64,000 bases of DNA. Source: Parapristionchus giblindavisi. Lineage: Eukaryota > Nematoda > Chromadorea > Rhabditida > Diplogasteridae. Each line of letters opens with the position of its first letter. Positions within the stretch are counted from its first letter, which is position 1. Below are positions 25,188 through 38,500 of the stretch, piece after piece. The DNA is taken from contig CALSFV010000024.1 of the NCBI GenBank assembly GCA_943737045.1, positions 416,001 to 480,000 of the forward strand. Direction: 5' to 3'. The notes beneath the pieces were generated by a model that did no database searches, was not told the origin of the DNA, and saw only the letters and a program-made list of their open reading frames with translations. The translations under genes were made by a program, and so were the position numbers.

Positions 25188-25317
25188 ATGGGGTCCGTTA
25201 CACACAAATGCATGGAGTGGATTGGTGGACGGAGACGTCAAACGGATTCCCTAGAAAACGAAGGACGATCGGATCGAAAATCATGGTATACCAAGAGAAG
25301 CAAACAAACAGGACCTG
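25188..25317 (+). CDS. Possible isolated first exon (unresolved gene)
   Basis: An ATG-led open frame begins MGSVTHKCMEWIGGRRRQ and ends at a gtaatt donor in phase 1. Amino-acid composition and codon mixture look protein-like, unlike most frames nearby. I found no downstream exon that continues it, so this may be chance or the 5' exon of a gene with very long introns. No family recognised. Confidence 0.25.
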
Positions 25318-28300
25318 GTAATTTTGTATTTTTAGAACCCGCTTATTAATAGTATTTAAACTCAAATCAATAGAAAGAGACTTTATTTTGAGTCACTTCA
25401 TAGGCTATGATTATACTTCAGAGCGATTCGATAATTTTAAACAAGGTTATGTCAGAAAACCAAAAGTCAATATCCTTTTCGTCAGTATTGTAAGTGTGAT
25501 CGGGGTAGAAGAAGCACGAGGTGTCAAATAAGGGATGAGTAGATATGGTATATTGGTTCACATATCGAATAGTGGGATGACTAACGAATATGTTGTACTT
25601 GATGAAGCACGCTTGCGGTGTACGATAAATAAATAAATGTAGAAGATCAGGTAAGCAACTAATGGACAAGTACGAGTAAGTGTAAGTATCCTAGTCTGAA
25701 TGAGGTTGTATAGTGGGAGTTGTTATCAACATTTCCCCCCTTCCTTGTCGTGGGAGCGACGGAGGCTTACTCATGAATCACTGATCATAAGACTTAAGCT
25801 ACCCTAACCACTAAGGTCGGCTAAGGTCGCTTAAGTCACGCTAAGTTCATAGATCGATTGTTGTGCGCAACAAGGGTTTCGGAACTGGGGGATAGGTATC
25901 ACGAACTTCAAGTGATACTTAAACGTACTTAGCGCCCCCCCCCAAGTGCTTTGAAGCGTCGTAGTTGACTTCTTATGCGATGTGCTCTTCTTTTTCAGAA
26001 GACGGCAAGGGATAGAAAAGAGATCGACTTAGGCAGATTTTGAATTGAAAGAAAGGAGAAGAGAAAAGGGGAGAGGGAGAGGGAGAGGGAGAGGCGAGAG
26101 GGTAGAGGGAGGAGAGAGTGTGGGAATATCATGAGAAAGGAATGAATGGGCGTAGAAAGGGGTGAAAACCGTGAGAGAGATCGCGGCTGTGTGAAACTCT
26201 CGGATGAGGAAAGAGAAAGAATAAGGGAAGATATCGGAGGACTGAAACATGTATTCAACGGGTTGAATAAACTTATTCCGAATTCTACGAGCCATACTTT
26301 CTTTATTAGAAGCTTCATTGTGCTATTGTTAGTGCGGCCAAGATGCAAATTAGCAAGTGGATTGTATTAAAAGTGTAAAAATATTAGTGAAAGCGCTTTC
26401 TCGTAGTCAGAAATAGTAAGTGATATGAAACGACATTTTAAAAGGATTATGGGCTGCAACAACAAATGTTGCTACGAAAACCTTCCTTACTCAAACGCAA
26501 AATTTGCAGTGATAAAAATAATCAAAAAAATGTAAATCCATAAGAAATCGTTTTTTTACATTTATGAGAGATGGAAAATAAAATTTCATGGCAATTCATC
26601 AAACCCTAAAAATGCGAAAAAGGTAGTGTGAAAAAATTACCGTAAGACTATTGCTGAACTTTCCAATTTTCAAAAGTCGCGCTTTTGCCTGCACTATCAA
26701 ACATGATTTAAGCGATCAATAAGATCTATTACCGTAAAATAATGTATGTATGCTGTAACTTTTGATATCAGGATTCACAGTTCGTTCACGAAAATATTCT
26801 CGATACTCCACCTTTGAGCAAATAAATACCCGATCTCATTAGACTTTATCAAGTGGTATTAAGAAGTAGACAAGAACTAATAAAGGATAAACGTGCCTTT
26901 TCGAAATAACAAATTGAATCTTAATTGGAATGGTTTAATGTTGTCCTGGACAAAATAAGCTCTTAAATTTTTTTTATTATTTCTCTCTGATATTTTCACT
27001 CTAAGCTTGAGGCTGAAGCCAAGAGGTGTGACCTTTGTAATTTTCATTTGTATGGTCTCCTCATTTCACGCACTTTTTCGTTATTCTCATTGTCAGACAA
27101 GATTATGATCCATTTGAGTTGCCCTTACTCATTTTCAGAAAGGGGGGGGGGGCATTCCACAACACACTCTAGTTTTCGACGTTTCTCTTTTGGCAACAAT
27201 AAATGTTTAGGTCAGTTTTCTTTAATATAACAGTCAAAATCAGTTTTTATCGTAATTATTAACTTATATTCTCATATTCAACATAATTCGTAGAAGAAAC
27301 AAAAGACACAAAGGTTAAGCATAATGATACATTATTGAAGATGAAGTCCTCTGTGAGCCTAGGTGTGTGATAATTGTCAGTGATAGTGGTAAAATTTATG
27401 CGATGTTCAAAGTTTGGATATATATTTATTTAATAGGGAAAATTTTTAAAAATGAACGTGTGAAATTAGAGAGTTTTTTTCCCAATTTTTTGATAGTTCA
27501 TAAGTGAATTCAGTACAAAGTAAAGTCAGTTTTTCAGTATACAACTTCATTAGATGTTTCGTGCAAATCTGCTACATAAAAAGAAGAGAAAAGATCAGCG
27601 AACAAAGATTATATTAAAGAAATAGAATAAGATGAAGAAGAAGGCTATGGTCACTGATCTTATTTTGGGGGATAGGGAGAGGGAGAGGGAGGAGAAATCT
27701 TAAAAGGGAGAGGGAGAGAAAACAGAATAAGGTGACAAGCCTCACGAGGGAGAATAGAAGGCAGTCCGAGATAGGATTCCTGAAGAGGATTGTTAGATAA
27801 CAAGATAAAGAGGACAGGGAGAGGGAGAGGGGGAGAGGTAGAGGGAGAGAGGTAGAGAAAGAGAAGGATAGGGAGAGGTAGAGAGGGAGAGAGGGAGAGG
27901 GAGAGGTAGAGGTCCTGCAAGTCTGTGCCCCTTAGTGCAGTATAGCCCTCGTGTAAGATAGCTAGAAGATGAAACAAGAAAGGAGAAGGGGAGACGAATC
28001 TAAGAAGGAAGATGATGATTCGATATGGCATATGGTTGCTAGTCCCCGGTAGTCATTCCACGTTCACAATAAAAACCAAATGCTCATTGAGTCAACGACG
28101 CATTAGAAGAACAACATGCAATTATTCAAATCTCTGTGTGAAAACACGAAGGCACACACGCTAAGAACCGTACTGAGACACAAAACAACAGTGCATGTCT
28201 TATAAAAACCATGACACGATTAAAGATTTTGGTCCTATGTTCAGCTCGTTTGTCATTTCTAAGGTTTGCCCAAATGAGCAAATGTTTTGGTGTAACACAT

Positions 28301-30102
28301 ATTGGATAATACGGTATGGTCCTATAATGATCTTGGGAAGTTCGAAAGGACGATGAAAAGTTTGCCCAAGTAAATCGGGTTGAGAATGTTACAGCACAAT
28401 TATCATGCAAAAAAAGCACAAAAGTTATTTCCTGTTAAAAACCGTGAAATGAAAAGAAAGATAAGGGAGAGAGTATGTGCATAGAAGGAGGAGATATTTC
28501 CTGGGATTTTTTCTTTTCGACACTTGAACAGAAAAAAGTTTGAAAATAGTGGACGAATGCTAGTGCGATGGCCATCTTGAAAAATAAACGAAAACACGAA
28601 AGAAGAAGGGAAATAAACGAATGAAAAACTTGATCTCATTACTGCACAGTTCTCGAGAGGAAGAGAGTAGAGAGGAATAAGGAGAGAAGGAGAGGGAGGG
28701 AGAGGGAGAGGGAGAGGAATTGTCAACAAACAAGCTACAAGACCAATCAAGGAATGGCCGAGTCTTTGTACTTTGATGAGACAGACAGAAATAATGGCAC
28801 TCTTCTTTATAAACAACAGCTTGTATATGAGAGGAACGGATATATTTAGTGATTCGAAGCAAATTAAATTTATGGACTTGCTTATCGCCATCTTTCATCT
28901 TGTCGAACAAATATTCTGACATTCAAAAGTCAAAATAAAAAAAAATGAAGCAAGTGTGAAAAACGAGGAGAGCTTTTACTGAGCTTCTTAAGCATGAAAC
29001 TTTGACAAGACGTACAGACAGCACGGTACTTTGTAAATATCGGTACAGACCAGGAAAGACTATTTTAAGAAATTCGAAGGAAATCCAATTTATTGTTTAT
29101 TCTTATCAGGATCGTTGATCTCGAAGAACCAATGGAAAATGTCGTTGTAAACTTTAATCTGTACTCAATCTTTAATCGTGTTTTAGAAGGATTGTTCATT
29201 TTCCGAAAAACCAATGCAACAATCCCGTAATGTTCACGATGCCTTTATGTGATCAGTGGAACTTATTATTAAAGCACACCAGATCTCTCTCAAAGAAAGT
29301 GAGGGATTATTGCAAGGGTGGAGAGGTTCAAATTATGTGCCTTTAATAATGAAATATTTTTTCATATCTAGGGAAGCATATAAAGGAAGATTGCAAAAAT
29401 GAAGAGATATTGAAATATACGACGAAAATTGCTGAAATGTCTTGATCATAAGTTTTATAGAATTGCTAAACAGATGTCGAGAGGCGGAGGTATTATTATT
29501 TCACTTTATAAAAACTTCACCTTGAGCCGACTTCCACACTCTATCCCGAGACATCGCTGAATGTATTTCAAGACCTCATTAGCGATCGTTATTCAATTTC
29601 GAGATAATCTTTGAATTGTTATCAAGTGGAGAGTAATTGGAACTAGATGAATTAGGGCAAATTGGGATGGATATAGAGAATAATTGAATATAATTTTGGC
29701 TGATCTTTGCATAAAATGGTTGGCTCACAGAAATGGCATAAATAAGATTGACGAGGACTCAATTATTGATAAAGATAATTTTAATCTTATCGATGGACCG
29801 TGAAAGAATTCGGACACGTCGTCAACAAGATTCTGTATTGGAAGATGTCATTGACAATTCTTTTTCGTGCCATAAATAAGCCCAGAATATAGAGTCTATA
29901 AAAGGAAACATTTCCGATCTTTAATGATTGTTCTTATATCTTTATTTGTAAAAGCTCTACAGGGAGTATTGTTAATGGTGAAGGGAGTTGTGGGTGGAGA
30001 CGAAATTAGAATGAAGATACTGTAATGATAAGAGCAGTGAATGAAGAGAATCAAAACGAACGAATTATAAAGAAATGAAGAACGATATTAATTGTAAGAG
30101 TA

Positions 30103-30559
30103 TCGTACATGTAAAAATAGTTGTATCATGAACGGTGTGAATGGATCTGAACGGATCATGCCGATCAAACGGGATTGTGAGCGAGCCGGCCATTTTTCTT
30201 TCTTTTCATTGTTTTTCTTTTCATCGAATTTACTGTATTGAAATAAATTAGGCCAAAATATTGCCATTTAACAAAAATCATCATTTTCGCGAGGAATAAA
30301 TTGTTCCAATGAACCAAAATTTACCCATTTATTCAGCGTATAATCGGAACAATTTATTCATTTGTAAAGCAATGATTTTTGCTAAATGGCAATATTTCGG
30401 CGTGATTTCTTTCAATACAGTACATTCGAAGGAAAGAAAAACAATGAAAAGAAAGAAAAATAACGAAAATGGCCTTCTCGCTCACAATCCCGTTTGATCG
30501 GCCTGATCCGTTCAGATCCATTCACACCGTTCATGATACAACTATTTTTACATGTACGA
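30103..30559. mobile_element. Tc1/mariner-type MITE, 457 bp
   Basis: Foldback with ends TCGTACATGTAAAAATAGTT / AACTATTTTTACATGTACGA. The arms align almost to the centre (GGAACAATTTATTC and its complement near 30300-30360). TA dinucleotides flank it at 30101-30102 and 30560-30561. Noncoding. Confidence 0.85.
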
Positions 30560-30770
30560 TATAGAGGAATAAACAAGCTTTGAAAATTCTTTAGATTATG
30601 TTATGTATCGCAATATTTCAAAATTATTTTCGCGGACTAACTAGATTAGAGGAAACTTTAAAAAAAAATTAAAAATGAAAAGAACACAAATTCCTTATTC
30701 GGCCATACTCGCCGTTGAATGGCCAGAATGGTTCTGGCAAACAATAATCAAATGATTTTTCTGTGCTGAC

Positions 30771-31303
30771 CAGGGTTGGGATTTTTTGAAAATAATTTCA
30801 AAAAATTTTTTGATCAAAAAATTCAAAAAATGGCTCAAAAAATTTTTGAATTCAAAATTTTTTTGAAAAAGTTCTTTACTTCGTTTAAAAGGATACTAAG
30901 CAATTCAGACACATCATTTTTGCCTGGAAAGTGATTAACACGATCAATTACGCAATTAACCAAATTCTGAAACATGAAAAACATCATACAATATTTTTTT
31001 CACTTTTAAAAAATTCTACGTCAGTGCATTGGACACACTAATCCACACTAAAACCCATAGAATCCGCTTCAGCAAGACCGCGAAAAATGTTAAAAATGGG
31101 AATTTAGTTGAGTTTTGTCAAATGTTGTCACAATTTTCCACAAATGTTTCACTTTTTGTCGTTTTAACGGCACTTTTTTACATTTAATATTTTTTTGATT
31201 TTTTGAGAAATATTCAAAAAACTTTTTTTGATTTTGAATTTTTTGAAATGGTCAAAAAATTCAAAAAAATTCAAAAAATCAAAATCAAAAAATCCCAGCC
31301 CTG
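30771..31303. mobile_element. hAT-like element, 533 bp
   Basis: Ends CAGGGTTGGGATTTTTTG / CAAAAAATCCCAGCCCTG with A/T-rich subterminal repeats (TTCAAAAAATT). Perfect 8-bp duplications GTGCTGAC lie at 30763-30770 and 31304-31311. No transposase frame. Confidence 0.85.
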
Positions 31304-32134
31304 GTGCTGACACCCTTGTCAACGGTATCTTCAACACTCTACGATATCTCGTTGTTGGAGAACAGAGAAATAGTGTGCGCAATGAAGAGGTCATTGAAAG
31401 TGGTCACTCTCCCTTTACATAAGAGAACAGAGAAAAGAGAAAAAGTGATTGAAATTAATTCACAATAATGTTTCTAGTTATTTATAGGCACACTCCGAAG
31501 ATAATTTTATACTCTCCGCCTTTCTCACTTTTTTGTCTGTGAGAGTGTTTCTAGAGCGGAGAGAACAAATTATCTTGGGATGTCTCTTGACTATTACTAC
31601 GGAGTATTCCGTCGGAAACCTGTTTGAAATATTCTAGATAAAAATATTTTTATGTTTAAAGATTATCATTGAAGAGACCGATTTTCTCATACTATATGTC
31701 TATAAACCTTTGATCACAAAAAGAATCAGGAATATTTCCAATGATGAGATTGAATGATAAATGCATACTTGTAGGTACAGAGATCCATCAGTCAATTCGA
31801 GACAGACTGTACTCAAGTAAAAGCAAATAGTTGACTGTTTACGCAAATTTCGTACCTAAGTGGAAAATATTGACGCTAAAATATTTTTATACGGCCTCCG
31901 TCTTGATTTATTGAACGAAAAAATATTCCAGGGGTACTTTTTGCAGGGGAAAACGAACATCTAATTGTTAGCAAGAAAATTGCAATATGTAGATAGAGAA
32001 TAGATTTATCTGCTTTTCCTACCAATGTACAATAATATTATGGAGTTAATATAATACAAATGAACAATAAACAATGAGAAGGGGATCATTGATCAATGTT
32101 CGCATAACAGAGTATTATCAGAAGCATACCCCGA

Positions 32135-32236
32135 GCTAATTTGAAACTTACCGCTCTGGCAATGCTCTCTCGCTTATTGTCTACGAGAGAGCATATGCCG
32201 GCAATATTGCCAGATCGGAGAATAAAATTAGTTCGT
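32135..32236. repeat. Dispersed hairpin repeat, copy 2
   Basis: CCGCTCTGGCAATGCTCTCT and, inverted, CGAGAGAGCAT ... TTGCCAGATCGGAG, flanked by AGCTAATTTGA / AAATTAGTTCG. Same family as 8818-8881. Confidence 0.7.
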
Positions 32237-34100
32237 GTTGTGACTTTAAGATTCTACTATAAATACAAATGTAGATTTTTCCTGTCATAGTCTGTCTAAA
32301 TTCTTCATTACATTTCGACAGAGTTTTCTTATTTCTATCCGTCATCAGTGCCAATATTTCAGAGTTTCCAATTTGCTTGACGTTCCTAATGATCCTATTA
32401 CATTAGTAGAAAAGGGAGAATACGAAAATAGGAAAAGAAAAGAAAAGGAGTATAGGAAAAGGAGAATATGTAGGATAGAGGAGAGTGAGTAAAAATAGGA
32501 AATGCTGTACTTTTCCCTTTCTTTGATCGTGATTTTTGAACAGTGCATCAAGATCATTCGAAAATTATGGACGCTACATAATGTATGACTTGGTTTGACA
32601 GCGAGAATACGGTTAACTAAGGAGAGCATGTGAATATTTCATACAGATATAGTAACAAATGAGGGTAGATAGAGAAATATACTGCGAAAATAGGATATGA
32701 GATGAAAGAAGGACAATTCGAGGTTAAAAATGAAAAGAGATATAGGTGGAGGGAGAGGAAGAGGAGAAAAGAGCGAGATGGACTGACAAAGAAAAATAGA
32801 CAATGGGAATTAAAGATGGATGAGAGTGAATGAGGAATAACTGAAAAAAAGAAGAAAAAGAGACTTCGTAATATACGATTTGACTAAAATATAAGTAGTG
32901 AAGAATATTAAAAATAACAAAAAGGAAGTTGAACCGTGTCTAATTTGAAACTTTGTCCACATTGGTGTATTTTATTTTATCTATGTCTGAGGCGCGATGG
33001 GAATTAAGTGACAATAATTGGTAATGTGACAGTACGGTAATTGGAGATGACTCTTCGATATTGTTGTGAAAGGATATTTGGGTGGGGATCTAATCGACGT
33101 TTAAATACTCGAGTATTAGGGGATGATCGTATATTTAGCAAATGGTGCAGAAACATTTTTGTGACCTACACTGTTTAGACGTAGTGGCCGAAACACCATA
33201 TCATTATTAGCTAACTTATTAATTTTAAAAAATTGCATTTAAATTGCATGCATAATTATTTTTGCACATCTATTAATATTATTAATTTAATTCGGAGCCG
33301 AGTGAGGCAAACCAACTTGGATCTTCCGTGCTGACAGAACGTTTCAGCTCTCGCAGTCAGAGAGTGCGACGAGAGCGGAGAGAGACGGGGTAGCCCTTTA
33401 AGGGCTCACTTTGGCATGATTGTTTTCTCTTACAGTATTGTAATTTTTTTCCGAAAGTCATGGACAACAAGGAATTATTAAGCTAATAGACAGGACAGTG
33501 GCCGAAGACCGAATAGGACAAGATGGAGAACGAGGGAATTGTGAGGACATGTCTAGGAAGAGTTATGTTTCAATATTAGTATAGATCATGCTGAATAATT
33601 ATAAAGGCGATGAGGCAAATGAGGAATGTCAAACACAATGATTGGTAATATGATATTGCAGTTACAAGTTCGAGAATCAGGGAAATAGTAAGAGTGTATG
33701 CGAAACTAGAGAGTCAGACAACAAAATTTTTGTTTGGTGTGATGCCAAAATAGTGCATATTCCACGCCTATTTTTAGTTACTTAAAGTCTGCAGAGTTCT
33801 AAAATAACGTCATCCAAAAGAGCTGACAATTGTAGTTATGCTCCATTGGATCGGCATCCGGCAATTAGTCTTACCACGGCCGTAGCAGAATTTCGAATTT
33901 TCGAAATTCGCGCCGGCCGGGTCCCGCCACGATCTCGACCTAGTCTTAGTCGAGATTTTCGTAATTCTCCATTCTACGGTTTTGCTTCTTAGTCAGCTTC
34001 CCCCCCCCTCCCTCCCCTGCTGACTTAGAAGTTGTTTTTTTTTTCCTGAATTATAGTGTCAGTAAATTATACATATCATCCCAATCCTTCCTCAGGACCC

Positions 34101-35139
34101 ATGAAAGGAACGGTTTCGGATCTGGAGAAACTGGCTAGAGCGGTGTGCCCGACGCTCGTGGATACCCTGTTCTCGTCCTTGGAGTCGTCTAGAAGCAGGA
34201 ACACCATCCGAGCCTACTCGGGTTATTCCAATAAGCTCAGGTACGGTACTGATAGGGTTTTGGATTATTTCACTTTTTCGCACGTGAGCCAAGGGTGCAG
34301 TTACGGTACGAGGTTAGGGTGTTTTACCCAGTAATCATTGCTCTCTATTTAGACTCTTCGCTCGTGATAAGGGAATCGATCCGTCTTGCCCCGACACGCT
34401 GCTCATCTTTGCCCTAAAGGGTATCCAGGAACGTCGCTCCCTGTCCTTCCTCAAAGGACTGTCCGCCGCCTTCGCTTTTTTCTCGGGTCCCATTCCTCCC
34501 CACGTGGCTACGGTTCTGGCTCGGCTCCAGGATAGTCAGAAGAGGAGCATCCCTGTAGTCCATCACGGGAAGGCTGATAAGGAGGACATCGTCCAGCTTC
34601 AGCGGTTCGTTCTCTCGATCCCCTTCGATCTTACCAAGTACCGCACCGCGCTCGCGGCGTCGCTGGCCTTCGCGGCCTTGCTCCGGGTTGGAGAGCTCGT
34701 CTCGTTGCGTTGGGAGGACGTCATCGATCAGGGGAATGGTCATTTCTCCATCAACGTCGTTCGGTCCAAGAACGATCAGTATGCCGAAGGGCGTTCCACG
34801 TTCATTCATTTCCCTCCTGATTCCTTGGGCTACCGCATCCTCGATGCGTACCGGGATTCTCTCCCTCTTAGGTGCCCTTGGGTATTCCCTTCCTTATCCA
34901 ACTTCTCCACCCACATCACCTCGGACACTTTCCGCCAGCAGCTACTAGCTCTTTGTTCGGAGGCAGGAGTAAGCAGACTTACCCCACATAGTCTACGCGG
35001 TGGAGGAGCAGTTCAGTCCATAAAAGACGGAGCCTCTCTCCTGGAAGTGCAGCGGCGAGGACGGTGGAGATCTACAGGTGGTATGGAACCTTACATATCC
35101 GACTCTGTTGAGGCTCAGGGGGGTACCATCTCCATTTAA
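34101..35139 (+). CDS. Tyrosine recombinase (phage-integrase fold)
   Basis: Two exons, 34101-34240 and 34353-35139, join in phase through an Arg codon to give 308 residues; the frame is intact. The N-terminal part (NTIRAYSGYSNKLR) is a typical core-binding segment. The C-terminal catalytic domain shows the family residues: Arg in LLRVGELVSLRW, His-x-x-Arg in TPHSLRGGGA, then GRWRS and the nucleophile Tyr in EPYI. The HSLRxGGA...GRWRS...YI pattern is close to the recombinases of DIRS-like elements. These enzymes cut and rejoin DNA through a 3'-phosphotyrosine without copying RNA ends by an integrase. The start ATG follows a cttcctcag acceptor-like site by a few bases. Exons are distinctly more GC-rich than the flanks, consistent with a recent or selected insertion. 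It could also be a domesticated gene. Confidence 0.88.
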
Positions 35140-35424
35140 TCTTTCTCACTTTTTACCTTTTTCCACTTACTTTATCTTTTTCCACTCTCTTTTTCTTTTT
35201 CCACTCTCTTTCTCTCTTTCCTATTACGGTATTATTTGTCAATTAGTACGGTTTCCCATCCTACCATTCCACGTATCTCACTCTCACCTTTCGTATACAC
35301 TTGCTATGTCTTTCACATTTTATCCTCTACTCGTTGTACTCTTTATGTTGCCATTCATTAATTAGGCCTTTCATAGTTTTATTCGTTCATACAGTATTGG
35401 TGTGTCGTGTGTTCTGTTGTATAT

Positions 35425-35483
35425 ATGCCTGACAAGTTGCATAAAGCCGAATGCATGATGCCTGACAAGTTGCATAAAGCCGA
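35425..35483 (+). repeat. 26-bp direct repeat downstream of recombinase
   Basis: Two identical 26-bp copies (ATGCCTGACAAGTTGCATAA continuing AAGCCGA) with a 33-bp period, about 290 bp after the recombinase stop codon and just inside the right inverted repeat. Such repeats are typical of recombinase element termini. Confidence 0.85.
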
Positions 35484-35501
35484 TTCCTATGGAGCATAAC
35501 T

Positions 35502-38500
35502 TAAGTTATGACGGATTATGAGTGAAACGAATAAGAAGTTATAAGTAGAAGTTCAATTGTGTTAGACCTGTAGTCTACTTGAAGTAAACTACTAGCAAAA
35601 AATGCGCCTCGAGGTTTGAAAAAGCAAAGTAGCGGCTCAATGGTAAAGGGAATATTATGTTATGGATGAAAACAATCTGCAGCTTATCCTCGTTTCTCTG
35701 AACAACGTGGCATTTGAGTAGCACGAACTTTAGCAGCAACCTTATATTTATTGTGATGATGGGTATTACCGAAAACAACCACGACAGTAAATAAGAGGAG
35801 AAGAAGAAGTATAGTTTAGAAGCTGACATGAGACGAAATATACAGTTAGATATGTTGGCACTGTGCCAAGACAATCTCGCTGTCTAACATTCTCGTATAG
35901 CCCGTTCTCTGATCTCGATCTTATTCATCTATTATGTACGATCTTCAGAAAACAATTGCAAGGTATATGGCTCGAGTCAGAATCTTTTGAAAGGAAGGAC
36001 ACAGAGCACTCTGCGTGGGAAAGCCTAGACAATAAGAAGACGTTCTTGCATTGAAAATAATGAGACAATTGTAGAAGAATGACTGAATTGTGGAAGAAGA
36101 ACAATGATCGAGATCTATGGGATACAAGAGAAATTGGGCAATGTCGCTTATAACAATATTATTCTTCAATATGGAAATACAACAATTCTCTTCATCTCGT
36201 AATATACTCGATATGAATAAAAAAATCGATAAGAATATAGTACACGATTGGTGCATTTGTACGGGAGTTCCTTTTGTTAAAGCATAAGCTGTTCTTGCAA
36301 ATAATTCATGAGAAAAAAAATCAATGCATTGCGCCACTAGAAACCAAAGCACGCTTTTCTCATTTTAACTAAGTTCTAGACTAATGCGAACGCGAAGAAT
36401 GCTATAATTTTATAGTATTTATCTAAAATTAAAAATAAAAACAATAATAATAATAATATAAGCGGAACTACGAAATGACGACGCAAAGGTGTCACTACTC
36501 AATGAACACTATAAACAACTCAACGGTTCCCAGAAGTGAAGGGAGACAGTAAATGTGACGGGGCTACTTAAAAGCACGCCCTGAGTCAGTTTTACTCTCC
36601 GTTCTGGCCATGCTTTCTCGCTTTCTTTGTCTTCGAGAGAGCATGGATAGTCTTAAGTTTTTTAAACCTTTAAGTATCAAAGCTTATAAACACCGATAGA
36701 CAAGTAGACAATGAGAATGTAGTTCAATATATTCCGACAATGTACCTCACATACTGTTTTATATTCAAACAAATATTTATGTAAGACAAAGAAAACACTG
36801 TATTTTGTCGTTCTCTGTAGTACGGAAAATAATGTTTGGCACTAACGAGATACAGTAAACGACAGAGAGGCTTCCGTCCCATTGATACTATATTGTAATA
36901 TTACTATATGGAACTCTCCGTCATGGCAGTGCTCTCTCGCTTTCTTTGTCCGCGAGAGAGTGCTGCCAGAGTAAAAATAAGACGGGTGCGCGGTTGAAGG
37001 GTGTTCCGTGAAAAGAGAATTTGTCTATCATCGTTCCCTGCAAGACAGCGCATTGAAGATACATTTGACAGATGTTTCACTCCTTTTCAGACTATTTTGA
37101 GATGGAACAAGGAGCGCATAACACTTGATGGTACAGGGGACAAGTCCTAAATTTAGAAATGTTTTGTTTATATGACTCACATAAGTGACTACATCCAATT
37201 GAAAACATCAACTTGTTTTCTTCGTCAAACGAGTAAATAAGGAACGAAAATGAAGCTAGAGGGTCGGAAAATGCGCGACGCGTGTCACATTCATCGAGAA
37301 TACGATGATTTCTTACCACTCTCAGTCACAACATGTTCGGCAACATGGCAGTTTGTACTAAATCATACTGAAGTATGGCTTATTTACGGTGGTTGACACG
37401 TTAGCTTGAATGAGCCTCAAATAGTCAACGGTCTCTTCATTTCTCACACTATTTCTCAGGTCTCTGACTGGGAACTTTTGGCTTGGTAAAGCCGGATCGG
37501 AGAGTTTAAAACTATTATTTAAGAAAAAAACTGTACTATTTTAGAGAAATCAATGTAGCGTTACACAAGGCACAAAATTAGGTCTTGGTAAATAAAAGCT
37601 TGCAAGCAAAACACATCTTGACTATGCCAAGAGATAGCAAAGTTTTCCCTGATTACCAAGCGTATTTGATTCGGATTCTTTATTAATAATAAGAAATATG
37701 AAGTAAGAAGAAATGAATAGAAGGATAATTAGAGATGCTTCCCCAGACTGAAAAGAAGGGAGAAGAAGGAAAAGGAAGAGGTAGACGGAGGGAAGTGAAA
37801 AAGGAGAGGGAGAGAATATGATCTAGCAATGCAGCTATGACATCTTGATAATTTGTTCCTAGGAAGGGAATGAATATTCTCTAGAAAGTACCCGATACAA
37901 GTACATGGAAAGTATCTATAGCAAGGAATATTGACTAATTTACAAATAAAAATAGACATTCATTACCAGGATTGATGTAAGATTTCAAATGGTCGCAAGA
38001 CACTTCTCACGGTTTTTCCCTGTCTGGGAAATCTATATTAGAATTATCTGAATCATAGTAGCTGCAAATAGATTATAAATAAATAAAATTATAAAGTCAA
38101 ATAATGGGAATAATCGCAATATACTATCCCGTCGAATCATTGTTCTGATCCTGTCACATGTTTTTGTGATTTGAGCTGAACCTGAATACGCTGGGTTTCA
38201 CGCAGAACTATCCATAATTGCAATTGAATTTTTTTTCCATATTCGATATCTGCGTTTGGATAAATAGAGAAAAAAAGTGTGAGAAATAAGAGTACTACTC
38301 AATAAAGAGCAGAGAAGAAAGAAATAGTATGTGAAATGAAGAGGCTCTAGACAAAGTAACAGTTCAACGTATCGCAAAACATTTCGCACGGTTTTTCGTG
38401 TCTGAAAGAAACTTATTTTAGAGTTTTCACAATCAGAATCATAGTCGATGCAATAGGAAAAATAGTAATGGTAAAAATTGGGAATGGCTAAAGTTATACT

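Larger units (their letters stand above)
25318..33833. other. Gene-poor region with mobile elements
   Basis: No supported gene. It contains GGGAGA-type purine repeats (about 26070-26100, 27665-27910, 28690-28722), a poly-G run (about 27142), a TA-flanked MITE, an hAT-like element and hairpin repeats, listed separately. Confidence 0.55.
33834..35501 (+). mobile_element. Compact tyrosine-recombinase element
   Basis: The recombinase gene lies between inverted repeats of about 22 bp: AGTTATGCTCCATTGGATCG at 33834 and, inverted, GCCGATTCCTATGGAGCATA ending at 35501. Thirteen outer bases are identical and most of the rest matches with one single-base gap. Inside the left end are palindromes (about 33886-33990). 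Inside the right end is a 26-bp direct repeat (35425-35450, 35458-35483). No reverse transcriptase or RNase H frame is present, so it is either a single-gene YR transposon (Crypton-like) or the remains or derivative of a DIRS/PAT-type retroelement. Boundaries and target duplication are not established. Confidence 0.55.

Noticed and set aside
25418..25669. 83-residue minus-strand frame with Cys and aromatic residues (GPCR-loop-like)
   Set aside because: No neighbouring transmembrane exon could be joined to it, and no good donor follows; too weak to call.
35949..36054. Possible 3' exon after a cttcag acceptor
   Set aside because: The frame is short and its phase does not match the isolated exon at 25188-25317; no partner exon found.
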